Source: Mycobacterium uberis (GTDB lineage Bacteria > Actinomycetota > Actinomycetes > Mycobacteriales > Mycobacteriaceae). From it: DNA of 64,000 nt. Where the stretch lies: contig NZ_QAYL01000001.1 of the NCBI RefSeq assembly GCF_003408705.1, forward strand, positions 1 to 64,000, read 5' to 3'. Both the position numbers and the translations under genes were made by a program. The notes beneath the pieces are model-generated. The model ran no database searches. It was given only the letters and a program-made list of their open reading frames with translations, and was not told the DNA's origin. Numbering within the stretch: position 1 is the stretch's first letter; every line of letters starts with the position of its first letter. Below are positions 10,301 to 20,445 of this stretch, piece after piece.

Positions 10301-11110
10301 TGACTGTTGTGGTGGTGACCGACACGTCGTTGCGTCTACCGGATGGTATCTGCCAAAAGTGGGCGATAAGCGCGGTTCCGCTCCACAATTTTGTTAGACG
10401 GTGTCAGTCTACGCGGCGGTGTGGACGACACCTCTGACGACGTGTACGCGCGCCATGCCACGACCGTGGCGGCGACTCCGGCCAAACTCTTGTCGCCTAC
10501 CGGCAGGTGTTGGCTGACAGCGGGGATAACAGTGTGGTGGCAGTACATATTTCGTTGGCACTGTCGGGAACCTGCGCCATGGCCGAACGGACTGCGGCCG
10601 ACTGTTGACTCGGCGGTTCGGGGTCGTCGACTTGAAGTCGGCTGGTGTGGGTGTCGGTTTTGTGGTATTCGTCGACACCCGGACGGCGGACGTCGGTGGT
10701 TACCTAGACATCGTTGCGGCCGTTGCGAAATCGACGGTAGACTGCAGTCATCTGTTCATTGTGTTGCACCGATTAGATAACCTATATCGTAGCGGGTGCA
10801 TCGGTGATGCCAAAGTTTGGCTGGGTGCCGTGCTGGCGCTCAACCCGTTGTTGTGTATCGAAGACGGTAGACTTACTTTGGCTCAATAAAATACACACCG
10901 TCCGCCACGCAATAGTCGCTATAGCCGATCGGATTTGCGGAAGTGATCGGCGACGTCCTCGCGGCTCTGGGGTGGTGCACCACGTCGTCAGTCCAGAGGG
11001 CGCCAGCTAGATAGCGGCGCTGGCACAGCGCCTACCAACGTGCGAACCGGTGATTGTCACGCCCTTGGGTCCGGTGCTGGAGCCGTCGCGGTTTGCGTCG
11101 AATTAGGCGC
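10301..11110 (+). pseudogene. DegV-family fatty-acid-binding protein, broken
   Basis: Fragments match the DegV protein Rv2417c, which follows octT in M. tuberculosis. The start 'VTVVVVTDTSLRLPDG' is at 10301. After a frameshift come 'LDGVSLRGGVDDTSDDVYARH' pieces (from 10391), then 'VVAVHISLALSGTCAMAERTAAD' in another frame (about 10530-10610). Next come 'DTRTADVGGYL' and 'LHRLDNLYRSGCIGDAKVWL' (from 10605). The last readable piece, 'LPTCEPVIVTPLGPVL', is near 11035-11080. At least three frame changes and several stops are present. DegV proteins bind a fatty acyl chain and serve fatty acid kinases. Confidence 0.85.
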
Positions 11111-11142
11111 GTCGACTTCTGTGTGACGACGCCGTGATCACG

Positions 11143-11935
11143 CTAGTGCGGCGTTGTTTCTGCGCGGATGGACAACTTCCGGTCACTGGAAAACCAGTGG
11201 CCCAGCAGTGTGGCGATCGAAGGCATTAGCGACGTGCGCACGATCAGCGTGTCGAGCAGCAGACCAATGCATAGACGACGGCACGGAACTAACCGATAAT
11301 CCGTAGCTCGCTGCCGAGCATGGCAACTATAGTGAAGGTGAACACCAGACCCACGGCCGCCATCACCGTACCGATGCCTGCTATGGATCGGATGGCTCCC
11401 CATCTTGAGTCTCGCATGGATTTATTTTTTGAATCGGGCGACCAGAAGTAGATTGTGGTCGGATTCGGCCGCCAGCAGGATGATAACGAGACAGCGCCAT
11501 GGCGATCCAGTGGATTTTGATACCGAAAGGATCCTAATAATTATGAAGGTCAGCGTGAGCGCCGAGACCACCGCGATCATCAGATCGCATTTGGCGCCGT
11601 CGTGCATGTCTTTGAAGGTCGCTGCGGTACCTCCAAGGTACAACCTGGCCTCATCCAGGAAGACTGTTTCAGTCCTTCCTGGATGACGGTTCGTTGCACA
11701 GTTACGCGCGAGATGTCCTCCGGCGTCATCGGATTGCTTTGATGTGTGATGAAGAAGCGAGCCGGCTTGCTATCTGACAACACGAACATTTGTAGACTCG
11801 TCTGGAAGTCCGGGTTATCGAACGCCTCTGGAAGCAAGTAGAAGAAGTCGTCCTTCTTGGAGTTGTAGAAGCTTTTTCCCATGACGATGGCGCTAACGTG
11901 GTGGTGTATGAGTCACAGTCAGGATCACTCAAGTC
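11143..11935 (-). pseudogene. MmpL transporter C-terminal remnant (second copy)
   Basis: The minus strand reads as the second half of an RND/MmpL lipid transporter. The upstream piece has 'FYNSKKDDFFYLLPEAFDNPDFQ' wording in parts and '[20 protein letters not shown]'. Then come '[16 protein letters not shown]' and '[17 protein letters not shown]' (a damaged 'VGSDYNLLLVSRFK'). The end, 'LLLDTLIVRTSLMPSIATLL', corresponds to the last membrane segment. Frames change several times. It repeats the same protein region as the neighbouring remnant at 12048-13480, so two mmpL genes stood in tandem. Neither belongs here in M. tuberculosis, where eis occupies the spot. Confidence 0.8.
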
Positions 11936-12047
11936 CATTAAGGTGATGCGCGGGCTGGCTAGGCGTGTTGCGAGTACACGATCAAGGTATCGGCCAGTAA
12001 GCTTAGGCAGATGGTTGAGCTGGCCTTGGTCAAGCGTGCGCAGTTAA

Positions 12048-13480
12048 TTAATGGACAATGAGCCCATGGTGAAGGTGAACACCAGCCCCGCGGCTGTCAC
12101 GACTTCGCCAGTGTTGCCCATGGACCGGATGATGCCCGTCTTCAGGCTGACGCCGATTTTCTCCTTGAAGTGGGAGATCAGTAACAGATTGTAGTTGGAT
12201 CCCACAGCCAGTAGGATAGCGACCGAAAACGACAGCAAGACTCAGTTCAAATCCAAGCTGACAATATGCTGCCAGACCAGCACAGAAATCCCAAACCTCG
12301 TGGACAGCGAAAGTGCAACCGTCTCGACGTTCACCAGTGAGGCAATCAGTGTGCGCGTGATCACCAGCATAACAATGAAGATCAGGATCAGCGCGGCTAT
12401 CGCTTCTACCATCATGTCGTATTTGGTGGCTTTCTGTGTACCTGTGAAGGTCGCCGCGGTACTGCTCAATATAGAATTTGGCGTTTGCCAGCCGGGTTCT
12501 CTTCACAGCTTTCGTACATGGCCTTGAGTTCTGCGTCGACGTGTGAAATGCTCTCGGCGCTAGCAGGATACCTATCGTGGGTGATGATAATTTGAGCGGC
12601 CTTGTTATCAGGAAAGATCGGCAGCTTGAGCTCTCGATTGGAGTCTGGGCTGTTGAACACCTCGAGTGCGATGCAGAAGAAGTCGTCGATTTTAGCGTTG
12701 TCAAAGTATATACCCACAAGGGTTGCCGTATTGGTCATGTGGTACATTTAGATTTAGCAGACCCGAAAACTGATGTAGAAGTTCAGTAACGTGCCCTGTA
12801 TCAATTTTGCGAAGGCTATCATTGGTGGCATTTGTGCGATAATTTGGGGTATCATCCTATACGATTATGGTCTAGTTCGTTTATCGTTGTTCGAGGATTT
12901 TTGCTGAGCTTATTAACTTTGTCTAACGAATCAAAAAGCGATCGAAGAGACCAATAAATTGGGATGTCGAAGCAGTGCTTTTCCCAATAGAAGTAGCTAC
13001 GAGTCGGCCTCCAGAATTCGTCGAAATCAGCCAGTGAGTCTGGTAGCTCGTTAAGTTACTGTTGGCAGATCACGTGAGATACCGATTAGGTGATTATACG
13101 CGTCGTTAAGCTCACGTGTTAAGCGATACTGGTGCTCCAGGGTCGTAATCATCGTGCTAAGGTCGTCACGACTCAACTTAAGAATATTGGCTAGACGATA
13201 TTTTGGATACTGCAAGCTATCTCTGATGGGAACGGGCTATAGGCCGATCTGAAATAGGATCATGCCATGCTCGATGTTTACATAACAACGGCCTGCTCAT
13301 GTTCTGTACTCCGGTGATATCAGGCACACAGAATATGTTTTCGTACTCCTGTCTAATCCAAGTCGAGCATGTCCATCGGATGGTCAGCTTCGATACAACA
13401 ACAAATCGGGATTCAGTCTCGCGTAAGTGAAATGCCGTTCGGCCGCGGCATCTCCGACATTGGATACCCCTTTTAGGGGT
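12048..13480 (-). pseudogene. MmpL transporter remnant (first copy)
   Basis: Minus-strand pieces run from about 13480 down to 12048. 'EYENIFCVPDITGVQNMSRP' and '[20 protein letters not shown]' come from the large second periplasmic loop of MmpL proteins. They are followed by 'DDFFCIALEVFNSPDS', 'STAATFTGTQKATKYD', 'LALSLSTRFGISVLVWQHI'-like text and '[19 protein letters not shown]', with '[17 protein letters not shown]' at the end. The N-terminal half is not seen. Many stops and frame changes show old decay. It shares order and wording with the second copy downstream, which indicates a tandem pair of paralogues rather than one gene. Confidence 0.8.
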
Positions 13481-13539
13481 GTAGGCGCGGTTGTCATAAG
13501 CTGGTTCGGTATCCCGACAGAGTGAGTTACCCGATGACG

Positions 13540-14100
13540 GAGACAACGAGGGCGCTGGCAAAAGTCAGCGCAGGCTATCGTACGACCACTGTTTCAATTG
13601 GTGCCGGTTTGGTCACAGTTCTTGGTCGGGCGAGGGTGTCGCAAGCCGTTGGCCGACGCCTTAGCTGTCGCGTGAGCCGCGCATGTGGTCACTTTTCTAC
13701 TGGCTGCTGGTATTTCTGGTCGGTTCAGGCTCGGTTGCCGCTGTAGCCAATCTGATGATGGCAGCCATGATAGCGCCGATTGCAATCCTGGGTACTGCGA
13801 CGGCCGTGTTGTGTGACCTGTGGTCGGCCGGTGCGCAGCTGTTGATCCGTTTCACCGGGCCGGAATTGTGGTGCGTGTTAAGTGCGGTGCACTGACTGCC
13901 GGTTACCGTGGCAACCGTGCTCGTTCCGGTGGGTACGCCCGGTGTACTGGTGGTCGACGGTATCACCATACTGGCGGTGGCGGGGGACCTCGGGTAGTGA
14001 TTGGTTCAGCCCTGGCGGTCGCCGTCGTGTGCGTGCCCGGTCGTTGTCAGGGGCTCCCCGGCTGGCGGACTCACTGCGGACTCGTCGGCTCATCGTGCCA
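13540..14100 (+). pseudogene. comEC: ComEC-like DNA uptake channel, C-terminal remnant
   Basis: Plus-strand pieces correspond to the end of Rv2414c, which directly precedes holA in M. tuberculosis. The clearest stretch (13683-13894) reads 'WSLFYWLLVFLVGSGSVAAV', 'MMAAMIAPIAILGTATAVLC' and 'QLLIRFTGPELWCVL', a set of hydrophobic helices with the 'P.ailGta.avl' pattern of the competence domain. A stop follows, then 'VATVLVPVGTPGVLVVDG' in frame. The catalytic-like metallo-lactamase part is gone, and comEA was not found. DNA uptake by this route is therefore absent. Confidence 0.7.
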
Positions 14101-14111
14101 CCATCTACGGG

Positions 14112-15080
14112 GTGAGTAAGTTTTCGTCGTTGCACTTGATCCTGGGGGATGAGGAACTGTTGGTTGAGCGTGCCGTGGAGAAGGTGTGGCGGTCGGCGAA
14201 GCAGCGAACAGGAACCCAGGACGTCTTAGTGAACCGAATTAGGGCCGGTGACGTCGGCAGCTACGAGCTCGCCGAACTACTGAGCCCTTCATTGTTTGCC
14301 GACGAGCGGATCGTGGTGCTGGAGGACGCCGCCGAAGCGGGCAAGGAGGCCGCCGCGCTGATAGTGTCGGCTGCCGCCGACATCCCGCACGGCACGGTGC
14401 TGGTGGTGGTGCATTCGGGTGGTGGTCGAGCCAAGGCGCTGGCCAGCGAGCTGCAGTCACTGGGCGCCACGGTTCATCCCTGCGCGCGAATCACCAAGAT
14501 CAGCCAGCGTATTGACTTCGTCCGCAAAGAATTTCGTTCGCTGCAGGTCAAGGTGGACGACGAGACGGTGACCGCTCTGCTGGACGCTGTTGGTTCCGAT
14601 GTGCGCGAACTCGCGTCGGCTTGTTCGCAACTGGTAGCCGATACCGCCGGTGATATCGACACCGACGCGGTACGCTGTTATCACAGCGGCAAAGCGGAAG
14701 TGAAGGGCTTTGACATCGCCGACAAGGCAGTGGCCGGCGATGTCGCAGGGGCAACGGAAGTGCTGCGGTGGGCTATGATGCGTGGGGAACCATTGGTGGT
14801 GTTGGCTGATGCGTTGGCCGAAGCGGTGCATGCCATCGGCCGGGTCGGGCCATTGTCCGGTGACCCTTACCGCCTAGCGTCGCAGTTGGGAATGCCGTCC
14901 TGGCGGGTGCAAAAGGCGCAAAAACAGGCCCGGCGTTGGTCGCGCGACGCAGTGGCGGCTGCAATGAGTGTGGTCGCTGAGCTCAACGCCGACGTCAAAG
15001 GAGCCGCCGCGGACGCCGCCTATGCTCTAGAGTCCGCGGTCAGGAAAGTCGCTGAGCTGGCTAGCGTTGGCAGCCGATGA
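14112..15080 (+). CDS. holA: DNA polymerase III delta subunit
   Basis: HolA is the delta subunit of the clamp loader, which opens the DnaN ring and places it on primed DNA. The 322-residue protein matches mycobacterial HolA: '[17 protein letters not shown]' at the N-terminus, '[20 protein letters not shown]', '[13 protein letters not shown]', '[19 protein letters not shown]', '[20 protein letters not shown]' and '[18 protein letters not shown]'. The GTG at 14112 was chosen because homologues start just before 'LHL'. The frame is open further upstream to 14001, but that part is the comEC remnant. It is convergent with rpsT, with a 38-base gap. Confidence 0.95.
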   Translation: MSKFSSLHLILGDEELLVERAVEKVWRSAKQRTGTQDVLVNRIRAGDVGSYELAELLSPSLFADERIVVLEDAAEAGKEAAALIVSAAADIPHGTVLVVVHSGGGRAKALASELQSLGATVHPCARITKISQRIDFVRKEFRSLQVKVDDETVTALLDAVGSDVRELASACSQLVADTAGDIDTDAVRCYHSGKAEVKGFDIADKAVAGDVAGATEVLRWAMMRGEPLVVLADALAEAVHAIGRVGPLSGDPYRLASQLGMPSWRVQKAQKQARRWSRDAVAAAMSVVAELNADVKGAAADAAYALESAVRKVAELASVGSR

Positions 15081-15118
15081 GTTGGCGGATAACCATAAGC
15101 TGCCCCGCATAGATCGGG

Positions 15119-15379
15119 TCAAATCCTGCTGAGGGTGCGAGCCAGAGCCGACTTCTTGTTGGCCGCTTGGTTCTTGTGGATCACACCTTTGCTGGCAGCC
15201 TTGTCCAACTTGCGGCTGGTCAACACCAGCAGTTCGGCGGCCTTCTCTTTTTCGCCGGCGTGAGCAGCCTCGCGGAAGGCGTGGATCGCGGTACGAAGTG
15301 ACGACTTCACCGACTTGTTGCGCAGTCTGGCGCGCTCGTTAGTGCGGTTGCGCTTCTGTTGCGACTTAATGTTGGCCAC
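15119..15379 (-). CDS. rpsT: 30S ribosomal protein S20
   Basis: S20 binds 16S rRNA in the body of the small subunit. The 86-residue protein begins '[20 protein letters not shown]', continues '[20 protein letters not shown]', and ends '[20 protein letters not shown]', which is the standard Lys/Arg-rich bS20 sequence at full length. It is transcribed leftward, convergent with holA. A perfect 19-bp inverted repeat lies 64 bases upstream of its start codon (see 15443-15483). Confidence 0.97.
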   Translation of the reverse strand: MANIKSQQKRNRTNERARLRNKSVKSSLRTAIHAFREAAHAGEKEKAAELLVLTSRKLDKAASKGVIHKNQAANKKSALARTLSRI

Positions 15380-15442
15380 GTGTTAAGTTCCTTTGTCGGT
15401 TAAACTCGGGCGCCCTGCTGCCAGACGATAATTGCCCAAGCT

Positions 15443-15483
15443 AGCAGTTGGCTATGCTTTTCCCAAAAGCATAGCCAACTGCT
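15443..15483. repeat. Perfect 19-bp inverted repeat (hairpin)
   Basis: The arms AGCAGTTGGCTATGCTTTT and its exact complement are separated by CCC, so a 41-base RNA would fold into a 19-bp stem with a 3-base loop on either strand. It lies upstream of rpsT, in what would be the divergent promoter region with the dead ATP-grasp gene. Its position argues against a simple terminator for rpsT. It could end readthrough from the right, act as an operator or leader structure, or have arisen by template switching. Confidence 0.85.
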
Positions 15484-15629
15484 GTTGGCACGGCGCACTG
15501 GCGGCAGCGTGCCTCGGGTAAGTCTTGAAAAGACTTAGGTCGCGGTCTCGCTGTCGGACCTTTGCCCGGTCGAAGCGCATTTTTGGTGAGAACAACACTT
15601 CGGACATCTTCATCGATGGCATTTAATCA

Positions 15630-17145
15630 TTTATGAGATGTTCACGGCCTGTACAAGGGTGTCTACGCTGAGCTGGCGCCGTCGGATACGTATGGGCTGA
15701 ATACCCGCGCCAAAGCGTTGGCGCGGGTATTCATTGGCCACGGCATCACGTTTTCGATGTCGGGTCAGGAGCGGCCCTTTCCGTTAGATTTGGTGCTGCG
15801 GGTGATCTCGGCCTCCGAATGGAGCCTGGTATCATCGGGCGTATCAACGCCCTTGAGATTTACCTCGACGACATCTATGGCGATCAGGAAATCCTGCGTG
15901 GCGGCATCATTTCGTGCTGTTTGATGACCTTATGCGAGCATTGTCACCACCAGGCGATCGGGTTATTGTCCTGCCCAACGGCATGCGCATCCACGTCGCA
16001 GGCGTCAACACTTGATCCGCCAAGACCATGGCAACGTCTGGGTGCTCGAAGAGAATTCTGTGCTCAATGTCTAAGATATTATATGTTCGTTCGGAGTATT
16101 ATACATCATGGAGAACTGGCGCACCAGAGCGATGGAGAACTGGCGCACCAGAGCGCGAGTCTTCCCGAATTTTTCGCCACCTATTGTGTGCGAGCGGTTA
16201 ACGACTATGCCTCGTGCCTGTTGCGGCTGCTGCGTAACTTAGTTGCCACCAATGGGGCAGATCTGACGGTGGTCGTGTTGACTCTGGGCGTGGCTAACGC
16301 TGCTTATTTCGAGCATTCGCTGCTGGTCTGCCAGATGGGTGTTGAGTTGGTCGAAGATTATGACCTGTTCTGTCGTGACAACCAGGCATATATGCAAGTA
16401 CATATGCGTGCCATCGGGGAAGAGAGTCGGGTCGATGTCCTTTACCGGCGTATCGATGACGCTTTTCTAGACCCGTTGCAGTTCCGTGTTGACTCAGTAC
16501 TAGGGCTGGACGGGTTGGTTAACGCCGCGCACGAGCAACGTCGTTATCTCGAGTGTGATCGGCAACGGCGTCAACGACAACAAACTCGTGTGTACCTACG
16601 TGCTGACCATGATCGAGTATTTTTCTGAGAAAAGCTGTTGTTGGCAAACGTCGATACCTCGTGTTGCTGGCTGGATGACGAACGCGAGGAAGGAAGTGCT
16701 CGACCGGATCCACGAATTAGTTCTTAAGCCGGTCGAGATGCCCGGCGGTTATGGAATCGTTTTTGGTCCCTATGACTCCGCGCAAGAGTTCGCCGCGGCC
16801 AATATAAAGATTTGCGACGATCCCTGCAGTTGGATCGTGCAACCGGTGATGGAACCCTCCACTGTGTTGACCCAGATCAAAAGTATACTGACGTCTCGTT
16901 ACGTTGACCTGATATCGTTCACAGTCAACGATGGCAACGACGCATGGGTGTTGCCGGATGGGCTTACTCATGTTGTGCTGGTCGAAGGTTCGCGGGTGGT
17001 CAACTCCAGTTAGGATGGTGGTTCCCAGAACACCTGGGTGCTATCACCGCGTGCATCGGATGGCGCGCGTGGACTGGGCGCTGCCGAAATCGTGAATTTG
17101 TTGCCGCAGCCGTTGCCCAACTCAGCGCTCGACGAATCGCTGTGA
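15630..17145 (+). pseudogene. Circularly permuted ATP-grasp protein, broken
   Basis: The pieces follow Rv2411c along its length. The N-terminal 'GQERPFPLDLVLRVISASEW' region (about 15760-15825) leads to 'ALEIYLDDIYGDQEILRGG', then 'GDRVIVLPNGMRIHVAGVNT'. Next come 'DLTVVVLTLGVANAAYFEHS', 'MGVELVEDYDLFCRDNQ' and 'DVLYRRIDDAFLDPLQFR'. The last third (16555-17013) is open and includes 'LKPVEMPGGYGIVFGP' and 'DGNDAWVLPDGL'. Frameshifts and stops occur between these parts, and a 24-bp tandem duplication lies at 16108-16155. The downstream alpha-E and transglutaminase genes, which usually go with this protein, are also dead. Its substrate is unknown. Confidence 0.9.
16108..16155. repeat. 24-bp tandem duplication
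   Basis: Two back-to-back identical 24-base copies lie inside the ATP-grasp pseudogene (first copy 16108-16131, second 16132-16155). The duplicated unit codes for a piece of the conserved 'MENR.T.AR' region. Because 24 is divisible by three, it does not itself shift the frame. It looks like replication slippage. Confidence 0.95.
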
Positions 17146-17189
17146 CCGAAACGGCAGCCACAGCAACCGCAACAGCAGACAACGGTGCC

Positions 17190-18174
17190 ATGATATTCGC
17201 CCGCAATACCGAGGCGTTCTATATGGATCGGTTGCTGCATTGAACGCGCTGACGATACCGTGCGCATTCTAGACGTTGCTGTGCACCAATTGCTGAAGGA
17301 TTCCAGCGTCGATCCAGGCCATGCCTCGAAGACGCTGCTGTTGGTGCTTAGAATCGAGTCCCCAGACCACGAATTAGATATCTGGCAGCTGACCGATCTG
17401 GTGGCGTTCAGCACCAATGCCTAGGGTGGTGCTTCGATTGTCGACGCTATCTCGGCGGTGTGGGGAAATGCAAAATCGGCAAGGGAAATGGCATCCAACG
17501 AGACCTGGGAGTGTCTAAACACTACCTACCATGTTGTCGTCGAACGCGAGCATGCTGCCAACATCCTTGGACCACATGAATTTCTGTGATTTATCGAGGG
17601 TCAGGCGGCGATGTTCGTCGGCTTGACTGACTCGACACTTTCGCGTGACGATGGATACCGCTTCAGGCTGCTGGGCGGCGCTATCGAGCGGGTCGACATG
17701 ACGATGTGGTTGTTACTGACCCGGGCAGGCGATAGCGCATCGTTGCTGGCATAGGTGATGTTGCTGCGCTCGGCGGGTGCGCATGACACCTATCTATGCA
17801 CCTACCGCAGTGTGTTGGAAACGTGGCCCGGGTGGTCGAATTCATGCTGCTCGACCCGCTGTTTCCACACTCGGTTTTCTACTCGCTGAAGCTGGCCGAA
17901 CGCAATCTCGATGAACTGTTCCACAATCCACAGAACCACGTTAGCGTCACAGTGCAAGCGCAACGGGTACTCGGACAGGACCACAACGAACTGAAATTCA
18001 TGCAACCAGGTGTGCTGTTGGAGACACTGGACAGCCGTTCGGCTAGCCTGCCGAACACTTGTCGTGACGTCGGAGAAGCTTTGGTGTTGCAGTACTTGCA
18101 CGCAACACCGTGGGTGGCGTGGTCGGAATGCCTGCCACCGGGGGCGGTTGATCGGCAAGCAGGGGAAAGTCTGA
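17190..18174 (+). pseudogene. Alpha-E domain (DUF403) protein, broken
   Basis: The text follows Rv2410c. It starts at an ATG (17190) with 'MIFARNTEAFYMDRLL'. A frame change gives 'ERADDTVRILDVAVHQLLK', then 'SSVDPGHASKTLLLVL', 'DLVAFSTNA', 'DYRFRLLGGAIERVDMTMWL' parts and 'RVVEFMLLDPLFPHSVFYSL'. 'HNPQNHVSVTVQAQRVLGQ' and 'MQPGVLLETLDSRSASL' complete it. Several stops are seen (for example after 'STNA' and 'LLA'). It belongs to the dead three-gene cluster with the ATP-grasp and transglutaminase-like genes. Confidence 0.88.
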
Positions 18175-18992
18175 TGTGGCGGATGCAAGGTGGTACATAC
18201 CCACGGATACGTTTACGAATCATCGACGACCGCCTCCTTCAACGAAGTCCGGCTGACGCCGCGATTTAACACAGCAAACGGTTATTCTCAACCGTGTCGA
18301 AACCATTCCGGTCACCCGGTCCCACCGACTACATCGATTACTGGGGTACCGCAATGGCAGCGTTCGACCTGCACGCGCCGCACACCGAGCTGACGGTGAT
18401 GTCCTCCCCAGTTGTCGAGACCGAACGCCCTGAGTCCACCGGTCGGTCAGGCTACCTGGACTGACCTGCGGTCGACGGCCGTGATGAACCGATTTGACGA
18501 AGTTCTGCGGTTCACCGCATACGCTCCGGTAAATAATCGTGTAACGGCCGTGGACAAGCGGATCGCCAAGAATCGCTAACCTCGAGAAGCCGTCGTTGCC
18601 GCAGCTCGGTGGGTGTGCAGTAGCTGGACTACGTCCCAAGAATCACCGGTGTGGTGCACTCATCCAGGCTGGACGCACTACGCCAGAGCAGGGGCGTCTG
18701 TCAGGATTTCGCGCATCTGACGTTGATTGTGTTGCTCAGCATGGGTATTCCCGGGCGTTATGTGTCAGGATATCTGCATACCAGACGTGACGCGGTCACC
18801 GGAAAGACAATTGACGGACGCAGTCACGCCTGGATGGACGGATGGTGGAATTATGATCCCACCAATGACGCTGAAATCACCGAACAGTACGTAAGTGTAG
18901 GTGTGGGGCGCAACTACGCCGACGTGGCCCCTTGAAGAAGATCTACTCCGGGTTGAGGCAACAAATCTTAAGGTGGTCGTGGAGGTCACTTG
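18174..18992 (+). pseudogene. Transglutaminase-like cysteine protease, broken
   Basis: The pieces match Rv2409c. The N-terminal bacterial beta-sandwich region reads 'TGYVYESSTTASFNEVRLTP', 'PTDYIDYWGTAMAAFDLHAP' and 'TELTVMSSPVVET'. The catalytic part near 18690 has 'SRGVCQDFAHLTLIVLLSMG' (Cys nucleophile present) and then 'DGRSHAWMDGWWNYDPTND' (His and Asp positions). The frame breaks at least three times, so no protein can be made even though the catalytic triad text is still readable. This indicates fairly recent loss compared with the neighbours. Confidence 0.88.
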
Positions 18993-19621
18993 ACTGGCTT
19001 AACTGGTGATCCGTACTGGGCCAGCCCGTGCGCAGAGGCCCAAGATCTTACCGTCAATGAATGGACGATTTGTCGGCGCAAAGAACCAACAATGCAGGCA
19101 CAATCAAAGCACTATGGAATCGGCTGATGCCCGGTCTTGGATTGGACTGCATGGGGTTGCTGTTCGGCAAACTTGCCGTTGGCGTCGCGCTGGTAGGTGT
19201 GATCTCATGGCCCTACGGTCCGATAGCCAAGGTTACGATGTACGTCCGCGCTGAACCGATCGCGGTGCAAGTCATCGCCACAAGTAGGTGTGCGTCCTCG
19301 GTGCCGTTGGCGCTCTACGTGGCCCTGGCCTGTACCTGTTTACGTCAGCTAGGCGTGGCCTTGTCTGCCGCTGTGATCGCGCTGAACTGGCATTATACCG
19401 ACTGTCGGTGCGTTGGGTCTGCTGGTCGCCAGTATGGCGGCGCCCAGCCGGATACGAGGTCTCATGCCCGGACCGCTGGCGTGGACCAGACTGGCGATCG
19501 CCGCCGTAACAACCCTGGTATTGGTCTGGCTGAAGTTGGGTATGATACTGCCGATCACACGCGCCTCGGCGCTGGTCTGGCTAGTGGCGGTCGGCGCGCT
19601 AGGGCTGCGCGACGACCTCAA
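18993..19621 (+). pseudogene. Decayed membrane protein, unassigned
   Basis: Plus-strand frames contain strongly hydrophobic stretches: 'LAVGVALVGVISWPYGP' near 19160-19210, 'PLALYVALACTC' near 19300, and 'TRLAIAAVTTLVLVWLKLGM' with 'ALVWLVAVGALGLRDD' near 19480-19620. The pieces lie in different frames, so this is a broken polytopic membrane protein. I do not recognise the family, and it does not match the M. tuberculosis gene expected at this place. Confidence 0.4.
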
Positions 19622-20228
19622 TTCGGTGTAGGTCACCTCGCCAAGCTGGATTTGCCCACAGAACTTGGACGTCCCCAGCGCTCGCCATTGTTCTTACTGC
19701 CCCGACACATAGTGCGTCATGACCAGGAGGCTCACGCCCGCACGCGCCGCGGTTGCTGCCGCTTGCTCGACCGACGAATGATAGTCGTAGAATGTCCTTT
19801 GCGGAACACGGCTGATGATGTCTTTGCGGATTACGGTGTGCACCAATGTGCTGACCCCGGGGCTAGCTCGTCCAGGCTGGCGTAAGGAACTGTGTCTCCG
19901 TCCAGCACCACCAAGGTCGGTCCAGATTCGGTCCGGAATCCGATCGTCGGCGCCACTAGCCGGTGATCCGTGAGGGCTACCCGGATCAATATGCCGTTGC
20001 AGTTCCACACTGAACCTTCGGCGTATTTGTGCACTTCGACTGATGGCGGCGCATTCAGGTCAGCGTGATGGGCGATCCGGTAGCTGATATCGTGAACGAA
20101 CGCCTTCAACGTCGCCGTAACCGTCTCGGCGGTGACCGGCGGTTCGATGATCAGCAGCAACGGGGGATTCGGCGCGGTTCGGGTCGGGAAATAGGACTTT
20201 CGGTGCTGAGTAGCGTGATCTCGATCAT
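19622..20228 (-). pseudogene. rnz: Ribonuclease Z, internally deleted and broken
   Basis: RNase Z trims the 3' end of tRNA precursors. The minus strand starts at an ATG (20228) with '[13 protein letters not shown]'; the normal form has 'LGTGSP'. It then jumps to '[16 protein letters not shown]' and '[20 protein letters not shown]'. It continues with '[17 protein letters not shown]', '[12 protein letters not shown]', '[19 protein letters not shown]' and 'LVMTHYV', ending with 'EVTYTEL' near 19622. The segment that should carry the metal-binding HxHxDH motif is missing, apparently deleted, and at least two frame changes follow. It lies opposite to the flanking genes, as Rv2407 does. Confidence 0.88.
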
Positions 20229-20445
20229 GACCCCATCCTGGCAAGCTAAATAAGCGTGCAGCAGTGCAATCCGTTCATTTGGTCGGTGAGCAAGGGGTCT
20301 GGCCCTCTACAGGTGGGTGAGATGCTGGCCATCGATCTGAATATTCGAACGTTATTGGCGATGTGTTGTTCCGTTGGCTTTCCCGCCAGCCGTGTTAGTC
20401 TCAGCTTAGAGCGAAGCAAATCATAACCTTCGGCTGGAAGCTTCG

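Noticed and set aside
12577..12789. Plus-strand frame of 70 codons resembling a small protein
   Set aside because: It is the complement of the mmpL remnant, whose minus-strand translation matches a known family.
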